A stretch of 64,000 nucleotides of DNA from Paludibacter sp. (lineage in GTDB: Bacteria > Bacteroidota > Bacteroidia > Bacteroidales > Paludibacteraceae): the NCBI GenBank assembly GCA_028692715.1, contig JAQUWU010000012.1, forward strand, positions 1-64,000, written 5' to 3'. The notes below the pieces were generated by a model that worked only from the letters and a program-made list of their open reading frames with translations, was not told the DNA's origin and did no database searches. Below are positions 16,931 to 26,372 of this stretch, piece after piece (positions within the stretch are counted from its first letter, which is position 1; each line of letters starts with the position of its first letter). The translations under genes were made by a program, and so were the position numbers.

Positions 16931-18070
16931 ATGTTACGAACAATGCTACTCATATCTCCCATCTACATTGCGTTACTGTGGTCTGTTACATTGGTTGGAA
17001 ACACGAAGAAATACAGCAATCCACGGATTTATTTAGGTTGGTTCATGCTAATTCCCTTTGTCATTTTCTTGTCTCATTCCTTATATTTTGCTGCACTCAC
17101 TAATATTTATCCTTATTTTGATATCGTATTACAATGTGCTTCCCTTTTGGTCTTCCCGGCTTATTATATCTATTTCAGATTATTAACAGTAGATGATAAG
17201 TTTTCTGTCAAAGCTCATTATAGATATTTTCTTATTCCAATTATTTTAACGGTTGTTTATGCAATAGCGATTTTATTTACTCCCAAAATCGAATTTAGAA
17301 CATGGCTTTTCAATGAACGTGCATATCCTGATTCACCCAATATTCAGCTTTTAGGCATATTGCGTTTTATTATTAAGCTAACCTATTTGATACAGATAGG
17401 GTTGACACTCCTTGGAAATTCTATCCTAATAAAAAAATACGGTTCAAAAGCCGAACAGTATTATTCCAACGAAAAAGACGGAAAATACAACAATGCTAAA
17501 ATGCTGAACTATTCCATTATAATTATGAGTTTAGGAGCTTTTGTACTTACTATTTTAGGTCGTCAGCTTTTAGTATCTAAAGAGTTAATTATTTGCCTTG
17601 GCTGGTCTATTTTTAGCTTGGTGTTGTTTATAATCGGTTACATGGGCATTACACAAAAACCCATAAATCCAACTTTCGATTTGGTGGTTGATAATCTCTA
17701 TAGTGAACCGATAGATATGACAAATATTAGTCAAAAAAAAATATTACAGAAACTTCTGACAGAGTTTGAACACAATAAGATTTTCTTAAATAGTCATTTA
17801 AATATTTTAGATGTTGTGAAAACTATTGGTTCCAACCGAACTTATATCTCCACAATTATCAACCAACGATACAACCAAAACTTTTGCACTTTTGTGAATG
17901 CTTACCGAATGGCAGAACTCAAGCGTATATTTTTAGAGAATGTTGATTATACGAACGAGGCACTAGCTAAATATAGTGGTTTTGGATCTGTAAATTCAAT
18001 GAAGCGAGCTATTTTATCTCAATCAGGATTATCACTGTCCGACTGGAAAAAAACACTAATAAAAAAATGA
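16931..18070 (+). CDS. Membrane-anchored AraC-type transcriptional regulator (copy 2)
   Basis: 379 residues, a tandem paralogue of the previous gene. It has the same seven-helix N-terminal half and the same AraC HTH (about 255-370; FLNSHLNILDVVKTIGSNRT). The DNA-binding halves are much more alike (shared NQNFCTFVNxYRM) than the sensor halves, which suggests similar operators with different input signals, or heterodimers. The short 5-nt gap indicates translational coupling to copy 1. Confidence 0.8.
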   Translation: MLRTMLLISPIYIALLWSVTLVGNTKKYSNPRIYLGWFMLIPFVIFLSHSLYFAALTNIYPYFDIVLQCASLLVFPAYYIYFRLLTVDDKFSVKAHYRYFLIPIILTVVYAIAILFTPKIEFRTWLFNERAYPDSPNIQLLGILRFIIKLTYLIQIGLTLLGNSILIKKYGSKAEQYYSNEKDGKYNNAKMLNYSIIIMSLGAFVLTILGRQLLVSKELIICLGWSIFSLVLFIIGYMGITQKPINPTFDLVVDNLYSEPIDMTNISQKKILQKLLTEFEHNKIFLNSHLNILDVVKTIGSNRTYISTIINQRYNQNFCTFVNAYRMAELKRIFLENVDYTNEALAKYSGFGSVNSMKRAILSQSGLSLSDWKKTLIKK

Positions 18071-18227
18071 ACACCTTAACAACATTTAACAATTAGCACA
18101 CCTGACAGAAGAAATTATACTGCCGTCATAAGTCTTTTACTTCATTTTCTCTTTGTACCTGCCCCGACTGCTATGAGATTTCTACCGGGGAAAAACATAT
18201 CATTAAATATTGGAAACTACTCAAATA

Positions 18228-20810
18228 TTATCTAACTATCAGTTTCTCCGTTTTTTGTATTCCATTTTCTATTATCCTCACAAAATAGATACCTGCGCTC
18301 AAACCATGAATATCAATACGTTGTTCTCCAACGGAATTAAATTGATTGATTTTCAATATTGAGCCTTGTAAATTCAGAATTTCAATTTTGACATTTTTTA
18401 AAGTTGTACTAACGAAGAATTGGTTGTGTGCAGGATTTGGATAAATAAGATAATCTCCCTTCGTTATCTTTGCTACTGCTGTAGTTGAATAATTTTTTTC
18501 TCCCGGAGAGCCGTTTTTAAGCATATCGGCAAACCAATTATTCCCATCAGCATTATCTAATGCCGGATCTTTTAATTCAAGTGTTGCACCTGTTCCAGAT
18601 GCAGTAAGAGGCCATGGAAGAACTATACTATACTCTACTGAATCAATCATTAATCCATAATTATCATATAATCGAACGGCCTCGCCCGAAGCAGAAAGTC
18701 CAAAACCTGTATTTCCCAAAACAGTTGAAACATCTGGACGAGCAGCTTTGAAGACTAAACTATCTTCCGCTACCACAACAAATCCGTTTGAAGCTAACAA
18801 AAAACCATAAGGAAACGGGAATGCATGATCATTTTTACCATCTTTAAAAATCCATCCTGACAGATCGACTACCGTTGCATTCGGATTATAGATTTCTACC
18901 CAATCGCCTGTAGGTTTTTCTGAGCCTGATTTATAATTAATCTCATTAATAATCAAAGCAGGACTTTGAACTGTAAGTGTATGAATGGAATCCACTTTTG
19001 TTGAAACCAATGGAGTAAGAACCGAAGAGAGTAAATGAAGCGAATCGCCTACTGCTAATTGGTAATATAAATTATAGAAACTTCGTTTCCCATTAAAGAA
19101 CTGACTTCCCAAATTGTAATTAGATGAAATATAGATTGTTTCTTCTGGTTCCAGCACCACATTTTCGGTAAACATAAAATCATTTTCAGCTTTATTTAAC
19201 CGTAAATGACAATACGATAAATCAATCGGTACAGTGGCAGAAAGATTTTTAATTTCAACAAAACTATTATTCTTATACTTAAACATCTTTCCTATTGCCA
19301 GACTATCAGCGATGTTATCCACTGAATTACCTTTATTAATGGCATAGGATTTTGAACTGTAATAATCTATATAAAAAATTCCGTTTGGAGGATAATTTTG
19401 TTCCGCACCTGTTATAGAAAAAGGGACTAACGGACTCACAAACAAACTCGCATCTTTTGTATTGCCATATACCAAATCATTTGCCAATAAATCATCATGC
19501 AAGCCATCATCATACAGTTGCATTCTGCTAAATTTAAATGGCTGTCCAAAAACATTAAAATCAACTGAATCGGCAAAAAACATATTTACAGGCTGTACAA
19601 CGGGCGATTTAATTCTGAAAGTAACTGAGGAATTGGATGCTGTCGGCATTGGATTGGAACAATAAAAATTGGTCAGCACATTTCGTTCGGGCAACTCATT
19701 GTTTTGAAGGAAGGTCTTTCGGTTTTCCATAAACCATTTTAATCGTGGAATCGCATTATCGAAATCTTCATTTGTTGCTTCCCTCATTGTATCGGCATAA
19801 ACATCACTTTTAATTCTAAGATAAGTATTATCAATTAAAGTGTCTAACATCGCGAAACCGTCTGTGAGAATTCGATTTATTTTATTCTTAAACAAGGATT
19901 TATAAGTTGGACTTTCAAGCAATCGTTGAAATACTACCTGGTATTCAGGTGTGAATGCATCTTTCAAATTATAGGCAACCAAAGTAGAATCGAAAATCCC
20001 ATAGGCAGAATTTCCAAATGAACCTTCATTGTCCCATGGAAGAAGTTCCCATTTATTATTATTGCTGTTTTTATTAAAAAAAATATTCTTCGTAAAATTA
20101 TCCATATCAACAAATACAAAATGGACAGCAAAAAAATTCAGAAAATTATCAACATCTATGGTTTCTGAAATATTGGCTTCAAAATCCGACTTTGACCAAT
20201 AAAGAAATTTATTAAACAAAACACGAAGTTCATTATAGGTAAGATCACCACCGCCCTCAACCTCCCATATTCTGGAAAAATACTCATCATGTAAAGGGGG
20301 TGCCATCAATGCAGCATGATTATTTGCTTTATACAATGACATTACAGATCGTCCGTTTCTGGCAAGAAATTCAGCATCAACCTGTTCGGTTTGGGTATAT
20401 ATTCCATACGGTTCGCTGTTCACTTCATAAGTTACATGTTTAATCTGCGATGCAGGTGATCCCAGAAAATCAAACAAATTTAGAATAAGAAAATTCCGCA
20501 TATTCGAATAATCCTTATAGTCGGCATGAAGATTAATGCGTGTAACGCCAAAATAATTATTTGCATTATCAAATTTTATTGCCCAGCTTTTTTTAGGATA
20601 TGTTAAGGTCGTAGAACCTTTGAATCTAGCCTGGACTTTATAGGAGAAATTTTCTACTTCAATTGTTGCAGGATAATATACCTCATCCTTTGGATGAGCA
20701 TACATTGAGTCCAAATCTTCAGGTGCAATGGTAAGTTTATAATGAGGCAACTGTTGTGAAAAAGCAGTAACAGTAACAAAGGACAAAATTAAAAACAGGA
20801 ATTTTTTCAT
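18228..20810 (-). CDS. Secreted CotH-like kinase-fold protein with lamin-tail domain and T9SS sorting domain
   Basis: 860 residues with a signal peptide (to FSQQ). A CotH-like domain spans about 20-370: ARFKGSTTLTYPKKSWAIKF, the NLHADYKDYSNMRNFL segment, YGIYTQTEQVD and WELLPWDNEGSFG, the last matching the metal-binding D-containing motif of CotH kinases. A beta-rich linker and a lamin-tail domain (about 625-745; LIINEINYKSG, WVEIYNP) follow. The T9SS type A sorting domain ends in KTEKLIVR. CotH kinases phosphorylate spore-coat proteins in Bacillus; here the protein would act outside the cell and its substrate is unknown. It is monocistronic. Confidence 0.85.
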   Translation of the reverse strand: MKKFLFLILSFVTVTAFSQQLPHYKLTIAPEDLDSMYAHPKDEVYYPATIEVENFSYKVQARFKGSTTLTYPKKSWAIKFDNANNYFGVTRINLHADYKDYSNMRNFLILNLFDFLGSPASQIKHVTYEVNSEPYGIYTQTEQVDAEFLARNGRSVMSLYKANNHAALMAPPLHDEYFSRIWEVEGGGDLTYNELRVLFNKFLYWSKSDFEANISETIDVDNFLNFFAVHFVFVDMDNFTKNIFFNKNSNNNKWELLPWDNEGSFGNSAYGIFDSTLVAYNLKDAFTPEYQVVFQRLLESPTYKSLFKNKINRILTDGFAMLDTLIDNTYLRIKSDVYADTMREATNEDFDNAIPRLKWFMENRKTFLQNNELPERNVLTNFYCSNPMPTASNSSVTFRIKSPVVQPVNMFFADSVDFNVFGQPFKFSRMQLYDDGLHDDLLANDLVYGNTKDASLFVSPLVPFSITGAEQNYPPNGIFYIDYYSSKSYAINKGNSVDNIADSLAIGKMFKYKNNSFVEIKNLSATVPIDLSYCHLRLNKAENDFMFTENVVLEPEETIYISSNYNLGSQFFNGKRSFYNLYYQLAVGDSLHLLSSVLTPLVSTKVDSIHTLTVQSPALIINEINYKSGSEKPTGDWVEIYNPNATVVDLSGWIFKDGKNDHAFPFPYGFLLASNGFVVVAEDSLVFKAARPDVSTVLGNTGFGLSASGEAVRLYDNYGLMIDSVEYSIVLPWPLTASGTGATLELKDPALDNADGNNWFADMLKNGSPGEKNYSTTAVAKITKGDYLIYPNPAHNQFFVSTTLKNVKIEILNLQGSILKINQFNSVGEQRIDIHGLSAGIYFVRIIENGIQKTEKLIVR

Positions 20811-20850
20811 GGTTATTAATGTTGCTACTTGTAAAATATAATATATCTAT

Positions 20851-21309
20851 TTATCTATTAGACTGATAATTAAACCCAAAATAATAAAATCGTATCGCAG
20901 ATAAAAACAAAGGTAAACCCATAGTAATGTAAAATTCGGATAAATAATTCACAGGAACAATGCCTGATAATCTTATTGCAATGCCAGAACCAATCATAAT
21001 AAACATTAATGCATAACTACTCCAGCTAAAAAACGAAAAAAAGCAAGGACGTTCAATAGGTAAATGAATAATTCTCAGCGAATGTTTCAATGAAACTTTA
21101 GAAAAAACGATAAGGTAAAAGATAAGTCCGGCAAAAAGACTAACAATTAATTGAATCCTGAAGTTTTCATGTTGCTGAATAAGATAATGAACTCCACGAA
21201 ACATAAGCATTCCTCCTGCAAACGTCCACATGATAGCAGCCACAAACAGTAAGCATTTTTTGGAAATTCTGGGTTTAATCTTTTGTAAGAAAGGAGTTGA
21301 TTGAGCCAT
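20851..21309 (-). CDS. Four-helix membrane protein of unknown function
   Basis: 152 residues with about four hydrophobic segments (CLLFVAAIMWTFAGGMLMF, LIVSLFAGLIFYLIVF, FFSFFSWSSYALMFIMIG, and FYITMGLPLFLSAIRF). There is no signal peptide or catalytic motif. A TAATTTTG box (21338-21345, minus) lies 29 nt upstream of the ATG, so it has its own promoter. I do not recognise a function. Confidence 0.65.
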   Translation of the reverse strand: MAQSTPFLQKIKPRISKKCLLFVAAIMWTFAGGMLMFRGVHYLIQQHENFRIQLIVSLFAGLIFYLIVFSKVSLKHSLRIIHLPIERPCFFSFFSWSSYALMFIMIGSGIAIRLSGIVPVNYLSEFYITMGLPLFLSAIRFYYFGFNYQSNR

Positions 21310-21337
21310 ATTTGAGTTTATTCTGTCGGTGAAATTA

Positions 21338-21345
21338 CAAAATTA
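21338..21345 (-). promoter_or_regulatory. -7 box of the 152-residue membrane protein gene
   Basis: TAATTTTG on the minus strand matches TAnnTTTG, 29 nt upstream of the ATG at 21309. The -33 element is not clear. Confidence 0.4.
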
Positions 21346-21410
21346 TATTCATTCCAATAAATAATTAATATAAAGTTATTATTAAAAGATGATTAGATAT
21401 CTGATTTACT

Positions 21411-21441
21411 TTTCATACATCGCATTTTTTTGCTACTTTTG
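21411..21441 (+). promoter_or_regulatory. Promoter of SemiSWEET-aroQ
   Basis: TTTC at 21411-21414, 19-nt spacer, TACTTTTG at 21434-21441. The box ends 15 nt before the ATG at 21457, implying a very short leader. Confidence 0.5.
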
Positions 21442-21456
21442 CACAAAATTTCGTCT

Positions 21457-21738
21457 ATGACATTTGATATTGTTTTAGTAGGCTATTTTGCTGGTTTTTG
21501 TACCGCAGTAGCACAATTTCCACAAGCCTACAAAGTTGTCAAAACAGGTAATACCGAAAGCATTTCACCAATAATGTATTTTATAATGACAATTGGGATA
21601 TTCTTTTGGTTCATTTATGGATTGTTAATCCCTGATTTGCCAATGATTATTGCGAACTTTGTTTGTCTGATTCCTTCATTGTACATACTTTATATTACAA
21701 TACGTAATTTGAAAAGAACAAAAAAACAATCAATATGA
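21457..21738 (+). CDS. SemiSWEET-type sugar transporter
   Basis: 93 residues from ATG 21457; the in-frame TTG at 21430 falls inside the promoter box and is rejected. Three transmembrane helices form one triple-helix bundle with the PQ-loop signature (AQFPQAYKVVKTGNTESISPIM). Family members dimerise and carry mono- or disaccharides down their gradient. The gene overlaps aroQ by 4 nt (ATGA), so translation is coupled. A metabolic link to the shikimate pathway is not obvious. Confidence 0.85.
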   Translation: MTFDIVLVGYFAGFCTAVAQFPQAYKVVKTGNTESISPIMYFIMTIGIFFWFIYGLLIPDLPMIIANFVCLIPSLYILYITIRNLKRTKKQSI

Positions 21739-22157
21739 AACGCATTCAGATTATCAACGGACCAAACCTGAACCTGTTAGGCACTCGTGAGCCTTCGGTG
21801 TATGGTAATCAAACTTTCGAAGCATATTATCGCGATCTTAAATCGAAGTTCCCGGAAATAGAATTGGATTATTTTCAATCTAATACCGAAGGAATTATCA
21901 TTGACAAATTGCACGAAACAGGGTTTTCGTACGATGGAATTGTGCTCAACGCCGGAGCATATACTCACACTTCCATTGCCATTGCCGATGCTATTCGTTC
22001 AATATCCGCTCCCGTGATTGAGGTGCATATCTCCAATGTTTTTAAACGGGAAGAATTCCGCCACCATTCTTATTTGTCAGAAGCATGTAAAGGATGTATT
22101 GTAGGATTTGGTCTCGATTCGTATCGATTAGCCGTCGATGCGATTTTACAATTCTAA
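21735..22157 (+). CDS. aroQ: Type II 3-dehydroquinate dehydratase
   Basis: 140 residues, a normal length for the family. It converts 3-dehydroquinate to 3-dehydroshikimate in the shikimate pathway. Visible motifs are INGPNLNLLGTREPSVYG (catalytic Arg and Tyr in the mobile loop), NAGAYTHTSIAI, and IEVHISN with the catalytic His. The protein assembles as a dodecamer in the cytoplasm. It overlaps the SemiSWEET stop codon by 4 nt and shares its promoter. Confidence 0.95.
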   Translation: MKRIQIINGPNLNLLGTREPSVYGNQTFEAYYRDLKSKFPEIELDYFQSNTEGIIIDKLHETGFSYDGIVLNAGAYTHTSIAIADAIRSISAPVIEVHISNVFKREEFRHHSYLSEACKGCIVGFGLDSYRLAVDAILQF

Positions 22158-22248
22158 TACTATTTTATTAAGTAAAATCACAATATTATTTTTTAATAAC
22201 CAAAACTGCGGTAATACCTACCGTATATAAAAATATAAAATAATTTGT

Positions 22249-23691
22249 ATGTCAAAATCAACTAAAATAGTTGCCACCATCAGCGATAAAAATTGCGATG
22301 TAGAGTTTATACAAGCAATGTATAACGCAGGAATGAATGTTGTACGCATGAATTCTGCCCACTTACAACGCGAAGGTTTTCTGAAAATAATCAACAATGT
22401 TCGTGCTGTAAGTACGAGTATTGCTTTATTAATGGACACCAAAGGTCCTGAAGTAAGAACCACTATAGCTCAGGATGACGCTATTGAGTTACATACCGGT
22501 CAATTGATAAAAGTTGTGGGTAAACCCGAATTAATGTCTACTCCTGAATGTATTTCTGTAAATTATCCGTTTTTTGTTCGAGATTTGAATCTGGAAGATG
22601 ACATTTTGTTCGATGATGGCGAAATAGATTTAAAAGTAGAATCAAAAGATAAAGATTGCTTATACTGTCGGGTGTTAAACGACGGAGTGTTGGGAAGTCG
22701 TAAAAGTGTAAATGTTCCAGGAGTTCGTATAAATTTACCATCACTCACCGAACGCGACCGCCAGAATATTCTTTTTGCCATTGAGCTGGATTTGGATTTT
22801 ATTGCGCACTCATTTGTTCGGAATAAACACGACTTGCTCGATATTCAACAGATACTTGACGCACACAATAGTCCTATCAAAATTATTTCCAAAATTGAAA
22901 ATCAGGAAGGTGTTGACAATATTGATGAAATTTTGGAATACACTTATGGTGTAATGATAGCTCGTGGTGACCTTGGCATTGAAGTAGCGCAAGAAAAAAT
23001 TCCCGGCATCCAACGTCGTTTGATTCGCAAATGTGTAATGGCAAAAAAACCGGTGATTGTTGCCACTCAAATGCTTCATTCCATGATTAAAAATCCTCGT
23101 CCTACACGAGCAGAAGTAACAGATGTTGCAAACGCAATTTATTACCGTACCGATGCATTAATGTTGAGTGGCGAGACTGCTTATGGAAAATATCCTGTTG
23201 AATCGGTTCGTACCATGGCAAAAATTGCGAAGGAAGCAGAGACAACTAAATTATCCGAAAATGATATTCCAATTAACATAAGCACCAGCGACATCACGTC
23301 TTTTCTTGCAAATGCAGCAGTAGAAGCCAGTACAAAAATTGGAACCAAAGCAATAATAACAGACACTTACAGTGGGAAGACCGCACGTCATTTAGCAGCC
23401 TACAGAGGAACAAATCCTGTTCTGGCACTTTGCTACCACGAGCGTTCTACCCGTGAACTGGCACTTTCTTATGGTGTTTTCCCCATTTATCAGAGTATTA
23501 AAGGAAATACCCAGAATTATTTTATGGCTGGACTTCAGGAATTACTAAAAGGAGGACTTATCAACAACGATGATTATGTCTGTTATCTGAGTGGTAGTTT
23601 TGGTGAAGGTTTTGGAACTACTTTTCTCGAAGTAAACAGAGTAGATAAAATTTTTGAATCAAGAGACAAGTATTTATTACCAAATTTCTGA
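22249..23691 (+). CDS. pyk: Pyruvate kinase
   Basis: 480 residues. It transfers phosphate from phosphoenolpyruvate to ADP, the last step of glycolysis. Motifs: TKIVATISD at the N-terminus, MDTKGPEVRT, the active-site block KIENQEGVDNIDEIL followed by GVMIARGDLGIEV, and KPVIVATQMLHSMIKNPRPT. VRMNSAH replaces the more usual RLNFSHG. A small hairpin (CGGTA/TACCG, 22209-22223) lies in the leader, and a clear terminator follows the stop. It appears monocistronic. Confidence 0.95.
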   Translation: MSKSTKIVATISDKNCDVEFIQAMYNAGMNVVRMNSAHLQREGFLKIINNVRAVSTSIALLMDTKGPEVRTTIAQDDAIELHTGQLIKVVGKPELMSTPECISVNYPFFVRDLNLEDDILFDDGEIDLKVESKDKDCLYCRVLNDGVLGSRKSVNVPGVRINLPSLTERDRQNILFAIELDLDFIAHSFVRNKHDLLDIQQILDAHNSPIKIISKIENQEGVDNIDEILEYTYGVMIARGDLGIEVAQEKIPGIQRRLIRKCVMAKKPVIVATQMLHSMIKNPRPTRAEVTDVANAIYYRTDALMLSGETAYGKYPVESVRTMAKIAKEAETTKLSENDIPINISTSDITSFLANAAVEASTKIGTKAIITDTYSGKTARHLAAYRGTNPVLALCYHERSTRELALSYGVFPIYQSIKGNTQNYFMAGLQELLKGGLINNDDYVCYLSGSFGEGFGTTFLEVNRVDKIFESRDKYLLPNF

Positions 23692-23712
23692 TGTTAATAA
23701 ACATATTTTCAT

Positions 23713-23737
23713 AAAAGGCGTTTTAATTACGCCTTTT
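23713..23737 (+). terminator. Intrinsic terminator after pyk
   Basis: AAAAGGCG (23713-23720) pairs with CGCCTTTT (23730-23737) around a 9-nt loop, followed by a T-rich tail GTTTTATT. It is 22 nt after the pyk stop. Confidence 0.8.
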
Positions 23738-23841
23738 GTTTTATTAACTAATTATACAATTAGCACTTTAAACTTTCGCTCCTTTGAGCAGTCTAAGTTT
23801 TTCGTATTCTAATTTCTCAGTATTAATATTATATTTTCATT

Positions 23842-26307
23842 ATGAAGAAGTTTTTATTTTTATTTATTATTTCAATTATTTCATTTCAACTTTTCGCATC
23901 ATCAACAATCAAAGGAACAATCATAGATGCCGGCACTCAAGCTCCGCTCGAATTTGTAAATATAACACTCTTAAAAAAAGGTTCTAAAATTCCTTTATCT
24001 GGTATGAGTTCCGACCCTAAGGGGGCATTTGGATTCTCTAATATAAGCAGTGGAAATTATGTTTTACAATTCAGCTTTGTAGGGTATAACGCATTTAATA
24101 AAGAAGTAAATATAACCGATGACCCTATTAACGTAGGGATAATTAAACTAGAGGAAGACAGTAAAAGTCTTTCAGAAGTAGAAGTTGTGGGTCAAGGATC
24201 ACAAATGCGCTTTGAAATTGACAAAAAAGTGTTTAGTGTTGACCAGAACATTTCTGCAGCAGGTGGTTCGGCATCTGATGTATTGAAAAATATTCCTTCT
24301 GTAACCGTTGATATTCAAGGAAATGTTTCTCTCAGAAAAGATGGAAATGTGGAAGTCTGGATAAACGGGAAAGCATCGGGCTTAACGGCTGATAACAGAG
24401 CTCAAGTGCTTCAGCAAATGCCTGCCGAGAATATTGAATCCATTGAAATAATGACAAATCCTTCCGCTAAATATAACCCGGAAGGTTCAGCTGGAATTAT
24501 TAATATCGTATTAAAAAAACAACGAAAAGCCGGATATTATGGAAGTGTTTCTGCCGGAGTTATTTATCCTGATGGAGCCGATTTGGGATCAAATTTAGGT
24601 GCAAGTGTTAATTATAGCAGCAGTAAAGTGGATGCATACCTTAATATCGGATATCGAGCTATGTCATTTAAGGGTGGAAGTACTACTGACAGGTACAATT
24701 ATTTAGAAAATGACACAACGCTCCTCAATCAGAAGGGAACTTCACTCATGGCTTTCTCGGGACTATTTATGAGAGCCGGAGTTGATTATCATATTGATGC
24801 AAAAAACACCCTAAGCCTTTCAGGTTTTGGAATGGCGGGAAGTGGCATTCAGAATAGTAGTACAAACTATCTTTTAAGTAATTATACAGTCAATTCAAAT
24901 GCTGTTCTGCGTGATTATAGTCGTGAAACCAATTCAACAGGAACACGTCCAAGTTTAAACCTAAACATTGATTATAGACATGATTTTGATAAAGAAAGTA
25001 ATTTAATGACCAGTTTAGGATATTCTAAGCATAACAGAGGGTTCAATAATAACTATTTGGATTCCATGACTACTTATAATACCGACCTTAATCAAAACGT
25101 TATGGGTTTGCATCAGGAGTGGGAACTGAAAGTAGATTACACTAAAAAATTTAATGCAAACAGCAAACTGGAAGCAGGTTGGCAAAGCGATTTAGTAAAC
25201 CGATTAAGCACTTCAACTGGATTTGACAATTTGACTCAACTCGCTTTAAATGATTACTTTGATAATTTTAAGTATGATGAACAAATTCATGCCGGATACA
25301 TCACTTATGGAAACAAGTTTGATAAATTTACTGTTCAGACCGGTTTAAGAGCAGAGCTTTATACCAGAAATTTTTCCGATACAACTTATATTGCAAATAC
25401 GCAAAATAAAACGGTACAAGTGTTTAACTCTGACCCGATATATCATTTTTTTCCAAGTTTGTATCTTTCATATAGCTTACCAAATGAGGCAGAATTACAG
25501 TTTAATTATACAAATCGCGTCAACCGTTCACGCGGCAGACAAATTAATCCATTCAGAGATTACTCCGATTCAACAAATATAACCTATGGTAATCCATATC
25601 TGAAGCCTCAATACATTTCGTCTCTTGAATTAAATTACATAAAAAGCTGGGGAGCGCAAACATTATCCGGTTCACTTTACTATAAATACACCGACGATGT
25701 AGTGCAAAGTGTACGATTTTTGAATAATGCAATATTGGAAAGCACTTATTTAAATATCGCAAAATCGCAAAATTCGGGGTTAGAATTAATTTCAAAAAAT
25801 AGATTATTCGAATTTCTCAGTTTAACTACTTCATTGGATTTTTATTATAGCAAACTAGATTCTTCAACTTACGAAAACCCCTATAATCCTACAACAATCA
25901 CAACCATTCCCGAACAATCAAAATTTTCGTATAGTGGCAATATAATGGCTAACTTTATGTTGAGTAAAAACTTTTCAGGTCAAATTACAGCAGAATACGA
26001 TTCACCTCAGCTTATTGCTCAGGGAGTAGAAAATGCCAGTTATTCCATCGACTTGGGGTTTCGTCAGATGCTTCTCGACAAAAAACTTAGTGTAAACTTA
26101 ATGGTGAGAGACTTATTGAATTCAAATCGCCACAACTCCACCTCTTCTGGTAGCGGATTTTATCAAACATCAACTTCTTATTTTCATGGTAGAATGTTGG
26201 GCCTAACGCTAACTTATAACTTTGGTAACATGAAACCTAAAAAAACAGATATGAAGAAAAGTGATGGTGGAGGTGTGGATATGAATATGGATGGTGGAAT
26301 GGATTAA
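23842..26307 (+). CDS. Outer-membrane beta-barrel family receptor (TonB-dependent-receptor-like)
   Basis: 821 residues with a signal peptide (to LFASS). It contains a carboxypeptidase-regulatory-like domain (IKGTIIDAGTQAPLEFVNI), a plug-like domain (VLKNIPSVTVDIQGNVSLRK, then VWINGKASGL and IEIMTNPSAKYNPEGSAGIINI) and a large barrel of the OMP_b-brl_3 type. The tail is Met/Asp/Gly-rich (VDMNMDGGMD) after the barrel, which is unusual and could bind metal. It is not next to a SusD gene, so it is not a SusC. The substrate is unknown. Confidence 0.85.
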   Translation: MKKFLFLFIISIISFQLFASSTIKGTIIDAGTQAPLEFVNITLLKKGSKIPLSGMSSDPKGAFGFSNISSGNYVLQFSFVGYNAFNKEVNITDDPINVGIIKLEEDSKSLSEVEVVGQGSQMRFEIDKKVFSVDQNISAAGGSASDVLKNIPSVTVDIQGNVSLRKDGNVEVWINGKASGLTADNRAQVLQQMPAENIESIEIMTNPSAKYNPEGSAGIINIVLKKQRKAGYYGSVSAGVIYPDGADLGSNLGASVNYSSSKVDAYLNIGYRAMSFKGGSTTDRYNYLENDTTLLNQKGTSLMAFSGLFMRAGVDYHIDAKNTLSLSGFGMAGSGIQNSSTNYLLSNYTVNSNAVLRDYSRETNSTGTRPSLNLNIDYRHDFDKESNLMTSLGYSKHNRGFNNNYLDSMTTYNTDLNQNVMGLHQEWELKVDYTKKFNANSKLEAGWQSDLVNRLSTSTGFDNLTQLALNDYFDNFKYDEQIHAGYITYGNKFDKFTVQTGLRAELYTRNFSDTTYIANTQNKTVQVFNSDPIYHFFPSLYLSYSLPNEAELQFNYTNRVNRSRGRQINPFRDYSDSTNITYGNPYLKPQYISSLELNYIKSWGAQTLSGSLYYKYTDDVVQSVRFLNNAILESTYLNIAKSQNSGLELISKNRLFEFLSLTTSLDFYYSKLDSSTYENPYNPTTITTIPEQSKFSYSGNIMANFMLSKNFSGQITAEYDSPQLIAQGVENASYSIDLGFRQMLLDKKLSVNLMVRDLLNSNRHNSTSSGSGFYQTSTSYFHGRMLGLTLTYNFGNMKPKKTDMKKSDGGGVDMNMDGGMD

Positions 26308-26325
26308 TTCTTTAACTATAATATC

Positions 26326-26370
26326 AAAAAAAATCCTGTAAATTCATGAAAGAATTTACAGGATTTTTTT
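26326..26370. terminator. Bidirectional terminator between two convergent genes
   Basis: Nearly perfect 19-20 bp stem (core ATCCTGTAAATTC / GAATTTACAGGAT) with T-runs on both strands. It serves the barrel receptor on the plus strand and the SpoU methyltransferase, whose stop is at 26373, on the minus strand. Confidence 0.85.
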
Positions 26371-26372
26371 GA

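Noticed and set aside
18150-18195. CCCCG/CGGGG hairpin after the second AraC gene
   Set aside because: Only a 5-bp stem with an 18-nt loop; too weak to call a terminator.
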